Of a stretch of DNA of 64,000 nucleotides, positions 46,280-59,976 are shown piece after piece. Numbering within the stretch: position 1 is the first letter of the stretch; every line of letters starts with the position of its first letter. Both the position numbers and the translations under genes were made by a program. The stretch is taken from assembly GCA_013368445.1 (NCBI GenBank), contig JAACJO010000012.1, positions 496,001 to 560,000 of the forward strand. The letters run 5' to 3'. The stretch comes from Leucocoprinus leucothites. Lineage: Eukaryota; Basidiomycota; Agaricomycetes; Agaricales; Agaricaceae. Under the pieces are notes generated by a model. The model searched no databases and was not told the DNA's origin. It was given only the letters and a program-made list of their open reading frames with translations.

Positions 46280-48451
46280 ATGAAGTTCCAGCGGCCACGC
46301 ATCTCGCTCGTCATATTTCTGGACGTTGTACTACTTGCCGGACAGTCGTATACTCAGGAATTGTTCCCTCAGTCTTCTTTTCTTTCAGATACCCTTGTGA
46401 GAAAGGACCAGGTTCAAAACGTTCTTGAACATCAACCAGCTAAACATGCTTCTTGTAAAAATACCGTCGTAAGTCACCTATCCTCTTGGGTGGAAATGCA
46501 CTAATGACCTCTGGTTTAGTTGACTGGTCCAATAGAGACCACACTCTGCGACTACGAGACTATAGAAAGTGTCAACGATGAGCTCTTCAACAACCTCTCA
46601 GATCTCGTCCGCATGCCTTTCTTTCGATATTTCCAGGCACGTCCACCTCTACCAATCTCGCTCATTCACTAAGTCCTATTTAGGTTGACTTGTATCGAGA
46701 ATGTCCATTCTGGGCAGAGCATGGCTCGTGCAATAACCCAGGATGCGCTATAACCACCGTGGACGAGGTTAGAACCTACTTATAAATCCTCAAATCAATA
46801 CTCACCCCTGCACTGTGGACTTAGAGTGACATTCCGGAAAAGTGGAGGGCAGCGGCTTTAAGCAAGGTGGATCCTGCTTCAATTGACAAGGCAAGTTTGC
46901 CAAATTTGCTCCGTTGTTTGCCGGGTCTGACGTTCTATCTCTCCAGCGACACGAGCTCCCAGGCTGTTATTACCGCGACTCCGATTATTGCTTCCTAGAC
47001 GATAACACTGGTGCGTTACTGTCAGCCCTGAGTTTATATTTTTCTCATCAAAAGTAGAAGGTGACTATTTTGACCTTCAGCTCGTTCCGGAACGATACAC
47101 AGGATATTCGGGTCACGATGCACGACGTGTATGGAGGTCTATCTACGAGGAGAATTGCTTCGGCTTATCTGAGCTCAGCCTCATGAAAGGCAAATCTCCT
47201 GCCCCTGTAACACTGCCGGATACTATGATTGAAGCTCTGCATGATGATGGGAAGGACTCTCCTGCTCAATGCCTAGAAAAAAGAGTGTATTATAAAATGA
47301 TATCTGGTACGTCGTTTTCCTTGTTGAGAATGATCTTGCTCTGGAAAAGGCGATAATACAGGTCTTCATGCTTCGATATCGACACATATCTGTCATGAAT
47401 ACCTTAATCAATCCACAGGAGAATGGGTTCGTCCCCATATTCTATCAATTATTGCCGTACTGAACCAGCCGCTCCAGGGTTCCAACTTGAACTGCTTCAT
47501 CGATCGCGTGGCATCTCATCCGGAACGTCTTCAATATATATATTTCAATACGATTCTCCTTTTACGTGCAGTGCATCGTGTTGGGCCGTATCTCTCGGCC
47601 TTTGACTACTGTTCAACTGGGAAACACGAAGACGATGCCGAAACCTGGGATCGTTTAGCAAAGGTTTTGGACATAGCCAGAGATACAGGCAAATTCGACG
47701 AGACCGTTCTTTTCAGGGGCGAAAATGCCAACGTTAGTGAACCCCAACCCCCAAGAGATTTCCATTCTTATTGATCGTATAGATGCTTAAAGAAGAGTTC
47801 AAAACACACTTCCGAAACGTGACTCGCATCATGGATTGCGTCGGTTGTGATAAATGTAGGCTTTGGGGTAAAATTCAGACGACTGGACTTGCAACCGCCC
47901 TCAAGATCTTGTTCGAGTTAGACGAAAAAGTGCTAAAGTGAGTTCCGTTGTCGTCGGCGATTCATGCGGAGATTAACTTCTAGTAGCCCTAGGATGAACC
48001 CTGATCTTCTGCATCGATCTGAAGTGGTTGCTCTATTCAACACTCTTTTCCGCTTCAGCGAGAGCCTCAAGGCTGTGGATGATTTCCGCAACGAATGGCA
48101 GGAATTAGACAAGGAGGAATCAGAGAAAATTATCACTGAGACGGAGAAATCCGCTCGCTCAAGAGTAGGTCGAAACCGTGACGAATTCTAATGGCGTTAG
48201 AACCTAATTCGGTCCCATAGCCGAAGCCCTCTCCCAGGGTAGACGAGGTTCATCCCACGACACCACTTCTTATGGCGAGATCTTGGTTCTCTTCGCTTTT
48301 CAATGTCTGCAAAGAAAGCACTGCTGGATGTTTTGGGTACATGTGGCGGCAGCTTCTAAAATGGATCGCGGCGTTGACATCATTCTTTCATCAACACTTG
48401 AATCTAAACAAAGAGCACGGACCTTCTTCAGCCAATTTCGGTGACCTTTGA
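46280..48451 (+). CDS. ERO1: ER oxidoreductin 1, 551 aa
   Basis: Reoxidises protein disulfide isomerase in the ER with FAD and O2. Eleven exons: 46280-46468, 46520-46636, 46684-46767, 46825-46890, 46947-47010, 47055-47306, 47362-47426, 47478-47732, 47783-47937, 47987-48164 and 48221-48451 (552 codons). Hydrophobic signal sequence near residues 8-23. Shuttle-cysteine region [21 protein letters not shown]-site region [24 protein letters not shown], then the active site C383-x2-C386-x2-C389 (CVGCDKC) followed by [11 protein letters not shown]-terminal extension with W/F-rich segments may hold it at the membrane. Two introns use GC donors: 46637-46683 (CAG|GCACGT) and 46891-46946 (AAG|GCAAGT). 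No GT alternative keeps the frame. Confidence 0.96.
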
Positions 48452-48782
48452 GGATTGTAACATACTAAGTTATCTGTAGAGCTATATAATAGAGTGTCTC
48501 GGTAGTGTTGATCATAGGCAGGCCCAAGAAAGGACGAGAATATGGTCCATTAGAGCCCCGAAGGCGGTAAGTTTGCGATGACTAATAGAGTTGACGTGAG
48601 ATATCGAGCGACAATGAATGTCACGTTGCAGTAACCAATTGTTACGCCGAGTGTCAGACTGGGAAAGAAGCTAGGAGCAACGGCCTTCCACCTCCTCTTC
48701 ACCTTCGTTTTCCCCTTCCTGTCGGGCGGCCTTATTGATTTGGTACCCCTCTGACCAACCGCTCGCCAATGTTCGTGGAGTC
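48452..48782 (+). other. Intergenic between two plus-strand genes
   Basis: 331 bases containing the ERO1 3' UTR and the promoter of the next gene. No supported feature. Confidence 0.5.
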
Positions 48783-50572
48783 ATGATAGTCGTCACCGAG
48801 GACCATGAAAAGCAAGATTCGTACAGTGGTCCCACCATTCGCCTTCCAGAGCGCGTCGCTCGGCGCCGGCGCTCCTTATCACCTCTTCCCGATTATGAGG
48901 CATCCCAGGCGCAGTACAGACGAGATAGTGTGCTCGATGAGAAGGATACGAAGGCTTGGCATCAGACAAAGCTTTGGAGAGCGGTTCTGTTCTTGCTCTT
49001 GACGTATGCATTGTTGACGACAGTAATCGGAGTACCGATCATTGTGAAAGTAAGTACTCACTCAAATACACTCGCCATTCTGATAGTTACTTATCTTGCT
49101 TTGCGCTCAGAAAATGAAGGGAGGATCTGGTCCACCGCCATGGAATGAAGCCGACTTTTTTGCGAACCAGCCCCAGTTTTCTTCCGGCAGTATGATTAAC
49201 TATGAGGGCAACCACCCGTGCAACGTATGGAGTAGTGTGGATTATGTGCACTCGACAAGACCTTACAGCGCAACGTGCGTGTTTTTGCCCTGGTGTTTGC
49301 ATATGCCTTTTAATGCCTCTACAGCCTCCAGGTTCTAATACCAGCAATTGGCAATGTATCCATACGATCCAATGCCACCCTTGAAAACACGCTTCCTTCG
49401 AACGTCATCGGGACTTTCACTGCCGAGTATGACTCCGATATCACAGACAACAACGTACACATGAGTGTCACCTTGCAAACAACCTCCAAGGCGCTCCGGG
49501 ACTCGACTCTTATCTGCTATGATGACATTGGTGCCGATCGTGGTCTCATGATCTTCGTACGTCTTGCATTCAGCCTTCCAAGCTCGTTGACCGACATATT
49601 TTAGATACCGAGGTACTTTGAGAACATGGACTCTATCTCGCTGGATATTCATGTGGCATTTCCCCCTTTGACCGCCTCACATCGAATATCAAACTTCAAC
49701 GTGTACTTGCCTGTGTTTAACCAGGTTTTCAAAGATCTATCACAAATCGATTTCCAGAATGTCTACATCGAGGGTACTAGTCGGCCAATCAACGTTACGG
49801 TATGATTTGAGCGACTTCAGATTTTCCTTTGGCTTATCCCTGATGCAGAACATCCAAGCCCCGTGTATTTCGGTTAAAAGTATGCTAGGAGATATTTGTG
49901 GTACCTACAATGCCTCAAAATCATTGATACTTGACACGATCAGAGGGTACATGACTCTTCACATTCCGGCAACTAATGCTCACCACGCTGTTATAGCACT
50001 ATAAATGCTTCAATAACACTCGTCAAAGCATCAGACCATTCTCCTCCAACACAATTAACACTGGATACTGGTGACCGGTACGCTTGTCGTCCCCTTCAAA
50101 GCGACCCATTTAACGGTGACCCAATAGCGACATAAATGCTCAGATAACACTGGTCTCTCCTGGTAAACTTTCAAATTCGCCCCAATTTGCTGGAAAGGTC
50201 AACAACTTCAATGCGGAAGTCAATATTGCTATCAGCAGCGATCCATCAACACCTCCCGTTCCCATGTATTTCACGGTACTAAACAACCTAGCAAAGACGA
50301 AGGTTGTCATGGATCAAAAATTCGAGGGCACATTTCTTACCCAGACCAAGTTGAGCACCGTGTCCGTGGAAGAGGGCAGTGAGAACCACAAGTACGACAA
50401 CCTGTTCGGCTCAGATCGACCGCGGGTGGTAGTCTTCGATCAACCAGTGTCTGATTCCAGAGCGTCCGGCTGGGTGGGCTGGGGGAAGAAACCAAATCAG
50501 GTCATGGATCAGAGCCATGTAGAAGTTATCTCTTCCTTGGGGCCTGTGGAACTTAACTTCGGACCAACGTAA
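48783..50572 (+). CDS. Single-pass membrane protein of unknown function, 493 aa
   Basis: Seven exons: 48783-49049, 49111-49274, 49325-49556, 49605-49799, 49849-49946, 49997-50077 and 50128-50572 (494 codons). The ATG at 48783 is used; the frame above starts with TTG. A basic cytosolic tail (RLPERVARRRRSLSPLP) precedes one membrane helix at about residues 68-88 (AVLFLLLTYALLTTVIGVPIIV), so the rest faces the lumen or outside. The outer part is beta-rich, with repeated patterns such as LILDTIRGTINASITLV and LTLDTGDRDINAQITLV and several N-x-S/T sites. I know of similar uncharacterised agaricomycete type II proteins but no function. Exons 6 and 7 look duplicated (see findings). Confidence 0.85.
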
Positions 50573-51058
50573 CGTAGACTCTTTCGGAGAGCATACCATT
50601 TCATTTTCCTCGGCATTCACTGTATTTTTATCATCTGTATATCAACTTATCTAATACTGACGATTTTTCCGGTTGGCCATGCACGAATATTTGGATACAT
50701 GATAATTCGATATTGAACCTTTGCACCAGTTGTCCACCCTTTCACCGAGCTTCGCTGACATTTTGCTGACGTATCTTCCGCTCCATCCAAGTCGTGACAA
50801 ACCCGGAGGCTCTGCTTACTTAGCTGGTACCCTGCGTCAGCCGATACGATGGCCAATTGAGAGTCGGCAAATCCGTGGGATCTGATTATCACGACTGAAA
50901 ATGTTTACCTCATGGAAGGACAATTTCGAGGATTGCGTGATTGTGAACCATTCTTTTGCGACCTCATTTGGCCTTATATTCTGCATTCTCGGAGCTAGAA
51001 TGAGCATCTCTCCACCCCCTGAACGACCTTTCAACACTCTCCCTCATATCTAAGTACT
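50573..51058 (+). other. Intergenic between two plus-strand genes
   Basis: 486 bases with the upstream gene's 3' UTR and the promoter of the ATP sulfurylase gene. No CACGTG (Cbf1/Met4-type) box is present. No gene is supported. Confidence 0.5.
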
Positions 51059-53206
<2,148 letters not shown>

Positions 53207-53594
53207 ATTTCTTGCGGGCGATGTGATGACCGTGCGTCGCACCGCGGGCAGGATAATCATATAGATAGATATTTATTATTATTGGCAATGTATCATATAC
53301 CTTCAATCTAGTCATGGCACACGTTTACTCAATAAATTGCGCAAGCCAAGCTTTTGCGATCCAGTCCAACCTCATGCTTGAAGGGCGAAAGAAACCGCCT
53401 GCAAGTTCTGGGAATATTGTCGACTCGTTATCAATAATGACCAACGTAATGCCTGTGATACTTATGGCCTACTAGGCGGATGTGTCCAAACAACTAACAA
53501 TAACACGGTCACGAACTCATGGCCTCTCAACAATCTTATACCAACTTCTCGCGTCAGGTTCGCACCAGAGCCTTCCTAACCGTCGTTTATAGAG
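53207..53594 (+). other. Intergenic between two plus-strand genes
   Basis: 388 bases: the MET3 3' UTR and the promoter of the RNase H2B gene. No supported feature. Confidence 0.5.
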
Positions 53595-54927
53595 ATGCCT
53601 ACCCATGTCTGCGTATTACCCGTCGGTAAGTGCTAGTAATTGTTCCTTGTTCAGTTTCTGACAGTTCTATAGAGGCAGTCCAGTCATTGTCTACACATGA
53701 TTCCCAAATCCCTTATATTCGGCTTCCACACCCTAGAACAGGTTTGGGATTTTACTATGATAGGGACTCTTTGTTAAATATGTTTTTCAGGAATTCCAGC
53801 TCTCTTTCTACCGATAGAAGCCAACGATGATTCAGGAGCGGCCACAAGCCAGATTCTAGAAATGCAAGCGATAAACCCTGTGGACTCACGATCTTGGTTT
53901 CTTGAAAATGAAGTTGTTGCTGGTGAGTAGCTCTTCCCGCTGTCAAGGAGGTCACTGATATCCACCTATTCGTCTGGAGACGGAAAACTAATGCTTGTGA
54001 CCCCTCTCGATCCTGTCTTCTTGCTTTTACCTGTTTTGCTTTGTATTCAACCAGTAAGCTGTTTCAGTGAGAACATACTTCGTTGTTAACTCCTGTGTCC
54101 CAGCCCGATGGTTCACCTGGGCAGTTCAGGCCTGCAGATGACATTCTAGAAGAAGCAGCGCTAAGTATACAGGAACATTACCGAGCAAGGAAAGAGGGAC
54201 AGATATCGAGCGAAGATGTTCTACATTTTTCCAAGTTGAAATGCACAAGAGATGCGCTTAAGAACATATGTGATGTGAAAGGTCGGTGAAACGAATATTG
54301 TTGTGACAGGGAGACTCATCTTAACCCAATCACACAGAAATTACGGAAGAGATCACGGTGTATCGATACTCTCAAGATCGAACACTTGAATACCTGCGTG
54401 CAAAGGTTGCACGTCTCTCCGAGCCCAAAACGCTAGAAATATCGAAAAGCGTAACTCGAAGTCTGGCAAAGGAAGGTTTGATGGAAGATGGCAACGAGGA
54501 ATTGTTAAAAGGTAAATGGCAGCTCCCATGCATAGGGACATCCTCTGACTGCGTACCTATAGTTGGGCAGCTCAAGGCAGCTTGCGACCTTGTTGCCCAT
54601 TATTTATCACCGGGCACTCGGACTCTTTTGTATGCGTCATATGAGTAAGTTTAGATGAGCCTGCGCCTTTGAACAAATGCTGACGATCCACTAATTAGTT
54701 TCACCAAACTTGAAGCCTTCCTGAAAAAAGCCGTTGATGAAGCGATGGCTTTGACTGCTCCGCCGGAAAATATCAAGTCTAAACCTGTAGCCAAAACGGT
54801 AGTAGGGGACAAGAAACGAAAAAATGCCAAGGCCTCGCATGGTGTAGAGTCGCTCAAGAAGGCGAACGTCAGTGGGATGGCAAAGCTGTCAAGCTTTTTC
54901 AAAAAGGAAGAAAAAGTGCCATCATAG
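53595..54927 (+). CDS. RNASEH2B: Ribonuclease H2 subunit B, 322 aa
   Basis: Non-catalytic subunit of RNase H2, which removes ribonucleotides from DNA. Eight exons: 53595-53625, 53673-53741, 53791-53922, 53980-54053, 54104-54281, 54338-54511, 54563-54644 and 54699-54927 (323 codons). The first intron uses the second acceptor (TATAG, 47 nt), since the nearer CAG would leave only 29 nt. Family marks: SWFLENEVVADGKLMLVTPLDPVFLLLPVL, the part that packs on subunit C, and YRYSQDRTLEYLRAKVARL in the helical part. A PCNA-binding-type motif M307-AKLSSFF-314 lies near the C-terminus, as the human subunit has MKSIDTFF. A Lys-rich segment (DKKRKNAK) before it may be a nuclear signal. Confidence 0.92.
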
Positions 54928-55074
54928 TTGTCTGACCTATTTTTATCCGCATATATCCTCTCGTCCCATTTATCTTTCCATGCCTCAGCTTCACGCAATT
55001 GGGACTCTCGCTTTCTCTTACCCTTTCCTCTCCCCAGACTCTCGTGTTCTCTCCGCTTTGTTTTTGCTTTCTTA

Positions 55075-57520
55075 ATGAATAATTACAAGACATATGCCGA
55101 CAAGGGTATACAGACTGGCTCCGTGCAGTCCCTTTCTAGTTCTCGTGCCGACATAGATCCCTCCGTTTTCTCGTATTCTGACGCTCCATGCAATTGCAAC
55201 CCTCTGGCCGACTCTCAATCGTCAAAACTCTCTTCCCCTTTGAATTTCCCTCACGAGTCCGGCGCATATATCTACTCTGATACATCTCTCTCCGACCACT
55301 CTCGTCATATCCCTGAGCCTCCCACCTCAGACGACCAGCGAACAACGAGATATGGCCATTTGGGCTATGGCAAGCCCGGTCATCTTGTCTCAATCAACGA
55401 CAGAATAGTATCACTTCCAGAGACCTCACCGCCATATAGAATCGCACAGCAACAATCTCGACGTGTGGTCTCGATGCCGGAGAATCTGAAAAGGTCACGC
55501 TACCCGCATGGTTCTTCCGTGCAATATCAGGATCGCGGGGACCACTTCAACATGTCTCTCATTTCTAACGATACTACTCGAACGAAGAGTTCCGAAGGCG
55601 AACATACCTTTCTTGGCGGCGTACCTCAGACGCCTTCGCCACCTTCCTCGCCTGAGTCAGTGGTGATTATTGGGAATGAAACCCGGGTGCCACAAGCGTT
55701 CTTGCGCACCAAGCCAACTGTTGATGAACGCGACCATGGAAGTAAGCGTGGGCGTTGTTTTTCATGGTCGCGATGTTTATATCCTGTGCATAGGCTGGAC
55801 ATCATGGAAGGGCTCTCCACCGAAGCCCATTCCTGCCTTACATGGGCCGCTCTCTTTGCCCTATGCTCGCTGCCCCTCGTAAGTATTACCTTCCTTCTAT
55901 AGACGCCGAAGCTCATTCAGACAAAGGGGCGCGGAAGGTACAGTCATTGAAGGCGAAGATCTGGCGCATATGATCTGGGGATTGGAGTCGAACGGCTCAC
56001 AAATCGCTCAGCCGAAAGGTCAATCCGTCGAAAAAGTCTTCAAGTCCCTTTCGCATACCATATCTTCTCGGTCCTCCAGTGAGATTCCTTTTACTTCGCA
56101 TCAGGATTTTGTCGGCCAAAATCTTTGCAATCAAGAAATCATCGACCTATCCCAACCGGAGTTTCATGTCCCTCCGTCCCATCGTGTTAGCACCATGGAA
56201 TCTGGTCCGCTTTTGAGATCTTACTTGAGCCCACTGGAGGACAGTCATTCATCTAGGGAAGGCGTTCAAAGTAGAAAAGCAACTATATACGACTTCGTCA
56301 GGAGGGATTCACCTATACATCTTTATCCAAGCTCATTCGGGTTTTTGCCAGAGACAAAACCATGGAACGCCGGTCTCGGGATTGATCTCTGGCGAGGCAC
56401 CCTCGAGGGCGGCGCGCTACTTCCCTCTGACTCTCCCTTTATTTCACTCAACAGCCAGGAGTCCCAAGTTGTGCTTGGTCGACCCCTGGAGAACACCCAC
56501 TCCACTCAGATCTATCAGACCCCGCGTAACCTTCCCATTCAAGATGCTCGAGCCTTTGAACATCTTGGACGGCGCTCGGGAGTGCCAACTCCTCCGGATA
56601 CTGTTTCGCCCCAGTGGTCTCCCCGTTTCCGCCACAGTCATTTTGTAAGCAATTCTCCCGAGCTTCATTACAGTCAGATACCGGATACCCATTCTGTCCA
56701 TAACTCTCGGCGCTATGTACCGCATCCTACCCGTGATACCTTCATCTCTTCTCAGCAAATTCAGCAACACCTCTTTCCTGCAATACCAGAGCGCCACTCT
56801 GCGGCTTCCGAAGCCTCTGAGGTTACAGTGGAAGCTCATCGGCTCCCACCTCCTTACCGTTCCCCTGATAACCTCAGTGTCGATCATTCCACCTGCGATA
56901 GTCAAAATGATGACACCCAATTTCTCCCGAAAGCTCGATTTTCGCAGGATAGACCCAGCGCAAATAGTGGATATATACCATCGTCTCCTGCTTCACCTGA
57001 GCTGCGACGCGGCCTTACTCAACACCAACCACGGTCTATTCCTCTGGCCCGTCTTATTCAACGCAGGCTATCTTCCGTTGTTGAGGAAGAGGTTGAAATT
57101 AGGGACGGTTCATGCACTGTTCGCAGGCCTTCTCCCGCTCTGTCTCCTTCTAATCCGGGTCAAGGGCTTGGATACCCGAGTTCGCACTTTGGTAGTCTTT
57201 CAAAGGAAGAGAAGAGGGAAACGTATATTCCGAGTCAAAAGACGACTGGTACAAACAGTTCTGCAGGACCATTGACTGATCACGCGAAGCGAGCTTACAG
57301 ACCACCCGGTCACCCTTCGCGTCGCATCACAGCGGGCCGACGAGATGCACCAATTAAATCACAGAAATCTCCGGCAACGGATCGGCCTACAATATCAGCT
57401 AACCACTCTGAGGCAAGCACAGCTGTTACTCAGAAGTTTAACACGAAATCAAAGAGGACCTTAAGGAAGAAGAAACATGCCAAGAAGCAGGACACGGTTT
57501 CTACTGTTCCCGATAAATAG
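55075..57520 (+). CDS. Ser/Pro-rich unknown protein, 783 aa
   Basis: Three exons: 55075-55741, 55794-55878 and 55921-57520 (784 codons). The first in-frame ATG (MNNYKTYADKG) is used; the frame is open upstream to 54928 but has only a TTG start there. Intron 2 is 42 nt, the shortest in the window, and is needed because the unspliced frame meets TAA. The protein is very rich in Ser, Pro, Arg and Gln throughout, with many SP and PP sites and no clear folded domain. The C-terminus is strongly basic (KSKRTLRKKKHAKK), a possible nuclear signal. It starts only 147 bases after the RNase H2B stop. I do not recognise it; it could be a regulatory scaffold, which is a guess. Confidence 0.75.
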
Positions 57521-57643
57521 TCGTATTTAATCCAGTATTCAGTTGTTGAATTATCATGGGGAAACAGAGACAGACAATGGTATTTTGCATCTAGACTGTA
57601 CTCGGGACAGCCATCCAAAAAGATGTAAATCTGGTTATCGTGA

Positions 57644-59642
57644 TTAAGCCTTAACAAAGAGGTCTGTGAACTTGTCAACGGGCATCTTGGCCAATCCCTC
57701 GGCGTCAGAGACGGTGTCCAAGATTCTACGATGGATGGTCAGAGTATGACTGTAGACAGGGCCGTAAGATGCTTACTTCTTCTGTGTAGCTTCATCGAAG
57801 TGGTAGGAAATGTGTCTGAAGAAAATGGGATCAGCAAGAATCAAATTTGAATGGATTGAAATGCTAACTTCTTGAATTTGTTGACGAGGAGAGGAGTCCC
57901 CTCAGCACGACGCCTCTTGTGTCCAACGGGGTATTCAACCTCGACTTCATCAAGGACTGTACCGTCATTGAGTTCAACAAAGAGAGCGTTGCCAATAGAG
58001 CGCTTCTCAGGATCATGATAGTCAACGCTGAATCGCTTATCTTCAACGCAGTAAATCTTGGCACGCAGGGCGTCAATGCGAGGATCGGCGGCAGCGGCAT
58101 CAGTGCTGTAAAGATGCTTAGAATTGGGTGGCTAAAATGGATGTGAGACTCACTAGCTCTCAGAGGTCAATTCGCCGAAAATGAGAGGGTAGGCAACCAT
58201 GTAGTTGATTGCATGACTGATGGCAGATGAGCTTGGAATGTGAAGTCAAGAACCGCATGGATTGCTTACTCTCGGTCGGCAAAGTTATCAAGTGGACCCT
58301 GCTTGTCGATGATACGGACGGCAGCCTCCTGAGTGCGGATTCTGACGCTCTTGATATCATCAGAGGTCTTGCCGAGAGCCTTCAGTTTGTTGTGAATGGT
58401 ATGGGCAGCCTCGACAGCGGTTTGAGCATGGAATTCAGCGGGGTAGGAGATCTTGAAGAGAACATTCTCCATAATGTAAGAGCCGAATGGCCTTTGGAAC
58501 TCGAACGGCTTGCCCTGCCAAAAAACAAATGAATTCAAAAAAAAAAACGATTCGAAGTAACGCCCACCTTGAAGAGAACATCATAGAAGCCCCAAGTCTT
58601 GGCTGTCAAAACCGAGGGAAGACCCTTCTCACCTTTCTTGACGAGAAGAGCAAGGTTGACGGCACGAGAGCAGGCATCGCCAGCAGCCCAGGACTTACGA
58701 GGGCCAGTATTGGGAGCGTGACGGTAGGTGCGGAGGGATTGGCCGTCAACCCAGGCTTGAGAGACGGCATCGACAGTTTGATCGCGGTTGAGGCCGAGAA
58801 GCTTGGAAACGACAGCGGTGGAGGCAACCTTAACGAGAACGACGTGATCGAGACCGACGCGATTGTACGAGTTCAAGAGGGCAAGGCCACCCTGAATTTC
58901 GTGGGCCTTGATCATGGCTTCGAGGATATCACGGACGGTCAAGGGCTGGCCTTGACGAGCAAGGTGGTCGGCCACAGCCAAGATGGCACCAAGATTATCA
59001 GATGGGTGACCCCCTGTTAGAGATAAGAAGTCAGCTTCGGTGGGTAAACATGGGAGAGAGCAGACATTCGGCGGCGAGGAAACAGTCATTGTAGTCGAGC
59101 CAACGAATTTGAGCACCAATATTGAAGGCACCACGAATGGGATCGAGCTGGAAGTTGGTTCCGGGCACGCGAGTACCTAATGGTCGGGAGTTCGGATCAA
59201 TTGTGTGAATGTGGGGTAATAGGCGCTGGATGTACAAACCATTGGGGACAATGGTTCCGTCAACGACGGGGCCCAAGAGCTTCGTGCACTCGGGGAAGCG
59301 AAGGGCTTCAAGACCACAACCAATAGTATCAATCAAGCAGAGCCTGGCAGTCTCGAAGGCAAGTTCCGAGTCGATCTTGTAGGTATGGACATAGTCGGCA
59401 ATATCCTGGAGGACTTTGTCGGCCTCTGGACGCACAGTAGATTCTCCGGCGTGGTGTGCGGACATGGCACGAGAGAGAGATGTAGAGAAGGCAGAAGCAG
59501 GGGTAATCGATGGCCGGAGAGCCGGAACGGAAAGAGTAGGACGAGCTGATGAAATGATAACAGAACGGAGCACAGACGAGTTTGACCTGGCAAGTCTGCG
59601 AGGGCTCGAGGCGATTGTCGTGCGCGTTGTTGCTGCAAACAT
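57644..59642 (-). CDS. prpD: 2-methylcitrate dehydratase, MmgE/PrpD family, mitochondrial, 541 aa
   Basis: Dehydrates 2-methylcitrate in propionyl-CoA breakdown. Eight exons: 59642-59240, 59176-59066, 59013-58568, 58514-58270, 58216-58154, 58105-57869, 57815-57777 and 57725-57644 (542 codons). The first ~60 residues are Arg/Ser/Thr-rich without acids ([12 protein letters not shown]), a typical mitochondrial presequence. Family marks: [99 protein letters not shown], and the C-terminal domain [19 protein letters not shown] second in-frame ATG lies upstream at 59702; 59642 gives the cleaner presequence. The family also holds related dehydratases, so the substrate is inferred. It ends 123 bases from the Ser/Pro-rich gene. 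Confidence 0.93.
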
Positions 59643-59976
59643 CTCCCTCAACTTCAGGTCGTTCCAACCAGCGTCAACCTTGCACAACCGCCAGCATACC
59701 ATCTATATACCGGGTTTAAAAACACGTGAGGATGATCCGACCCAGTCATGTGCATTTGCTTTCCCGGGACACGACGGGCGGGAATATTTTCGACGACCCT
59801 TATGGTCCCGGACCATTGCTTAATGGGAGTGCCGAGCAGACGCGTATTTGGCACTGTCATTAAGCACAAACACGCGTCGCCTCGATCAGATCCCCTAAAT
59901 TAAGCGGTTATATCATCGGCAACATCTTTGGACACCTTGTTGTTTCTACCACCACTTTTGCTGTCGCAACTTCACA
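59643..59976. promoter_or_regulatory. Divergent promoter region (PrpD / Zn2Cys6 regulator)
   Basis: 334 bases between the two start codons. TATATA at 59704-59709 sits about 62 bases upstream of the PrpD start. CACGTG is near 59723. A perfect palindrome ATGGTCC-C-GGACCAT lies at 59802-59816, and TTCCCGGGA at 59761-59769 (with the neighbouring T before it) is also palindromic. CCG/CGG words like these are what zinc-cluster dimers bind; a link to the neighbouring regulator is inference. Confidence 0.55.

Noticed and set aside
53626..53654. 29-nt first intron in the RNase H2B gene
   Set aside because: Too short to splice; the 47-nt alternative with a CTGAC branch site and TATAG acceptor also keeps the frame.
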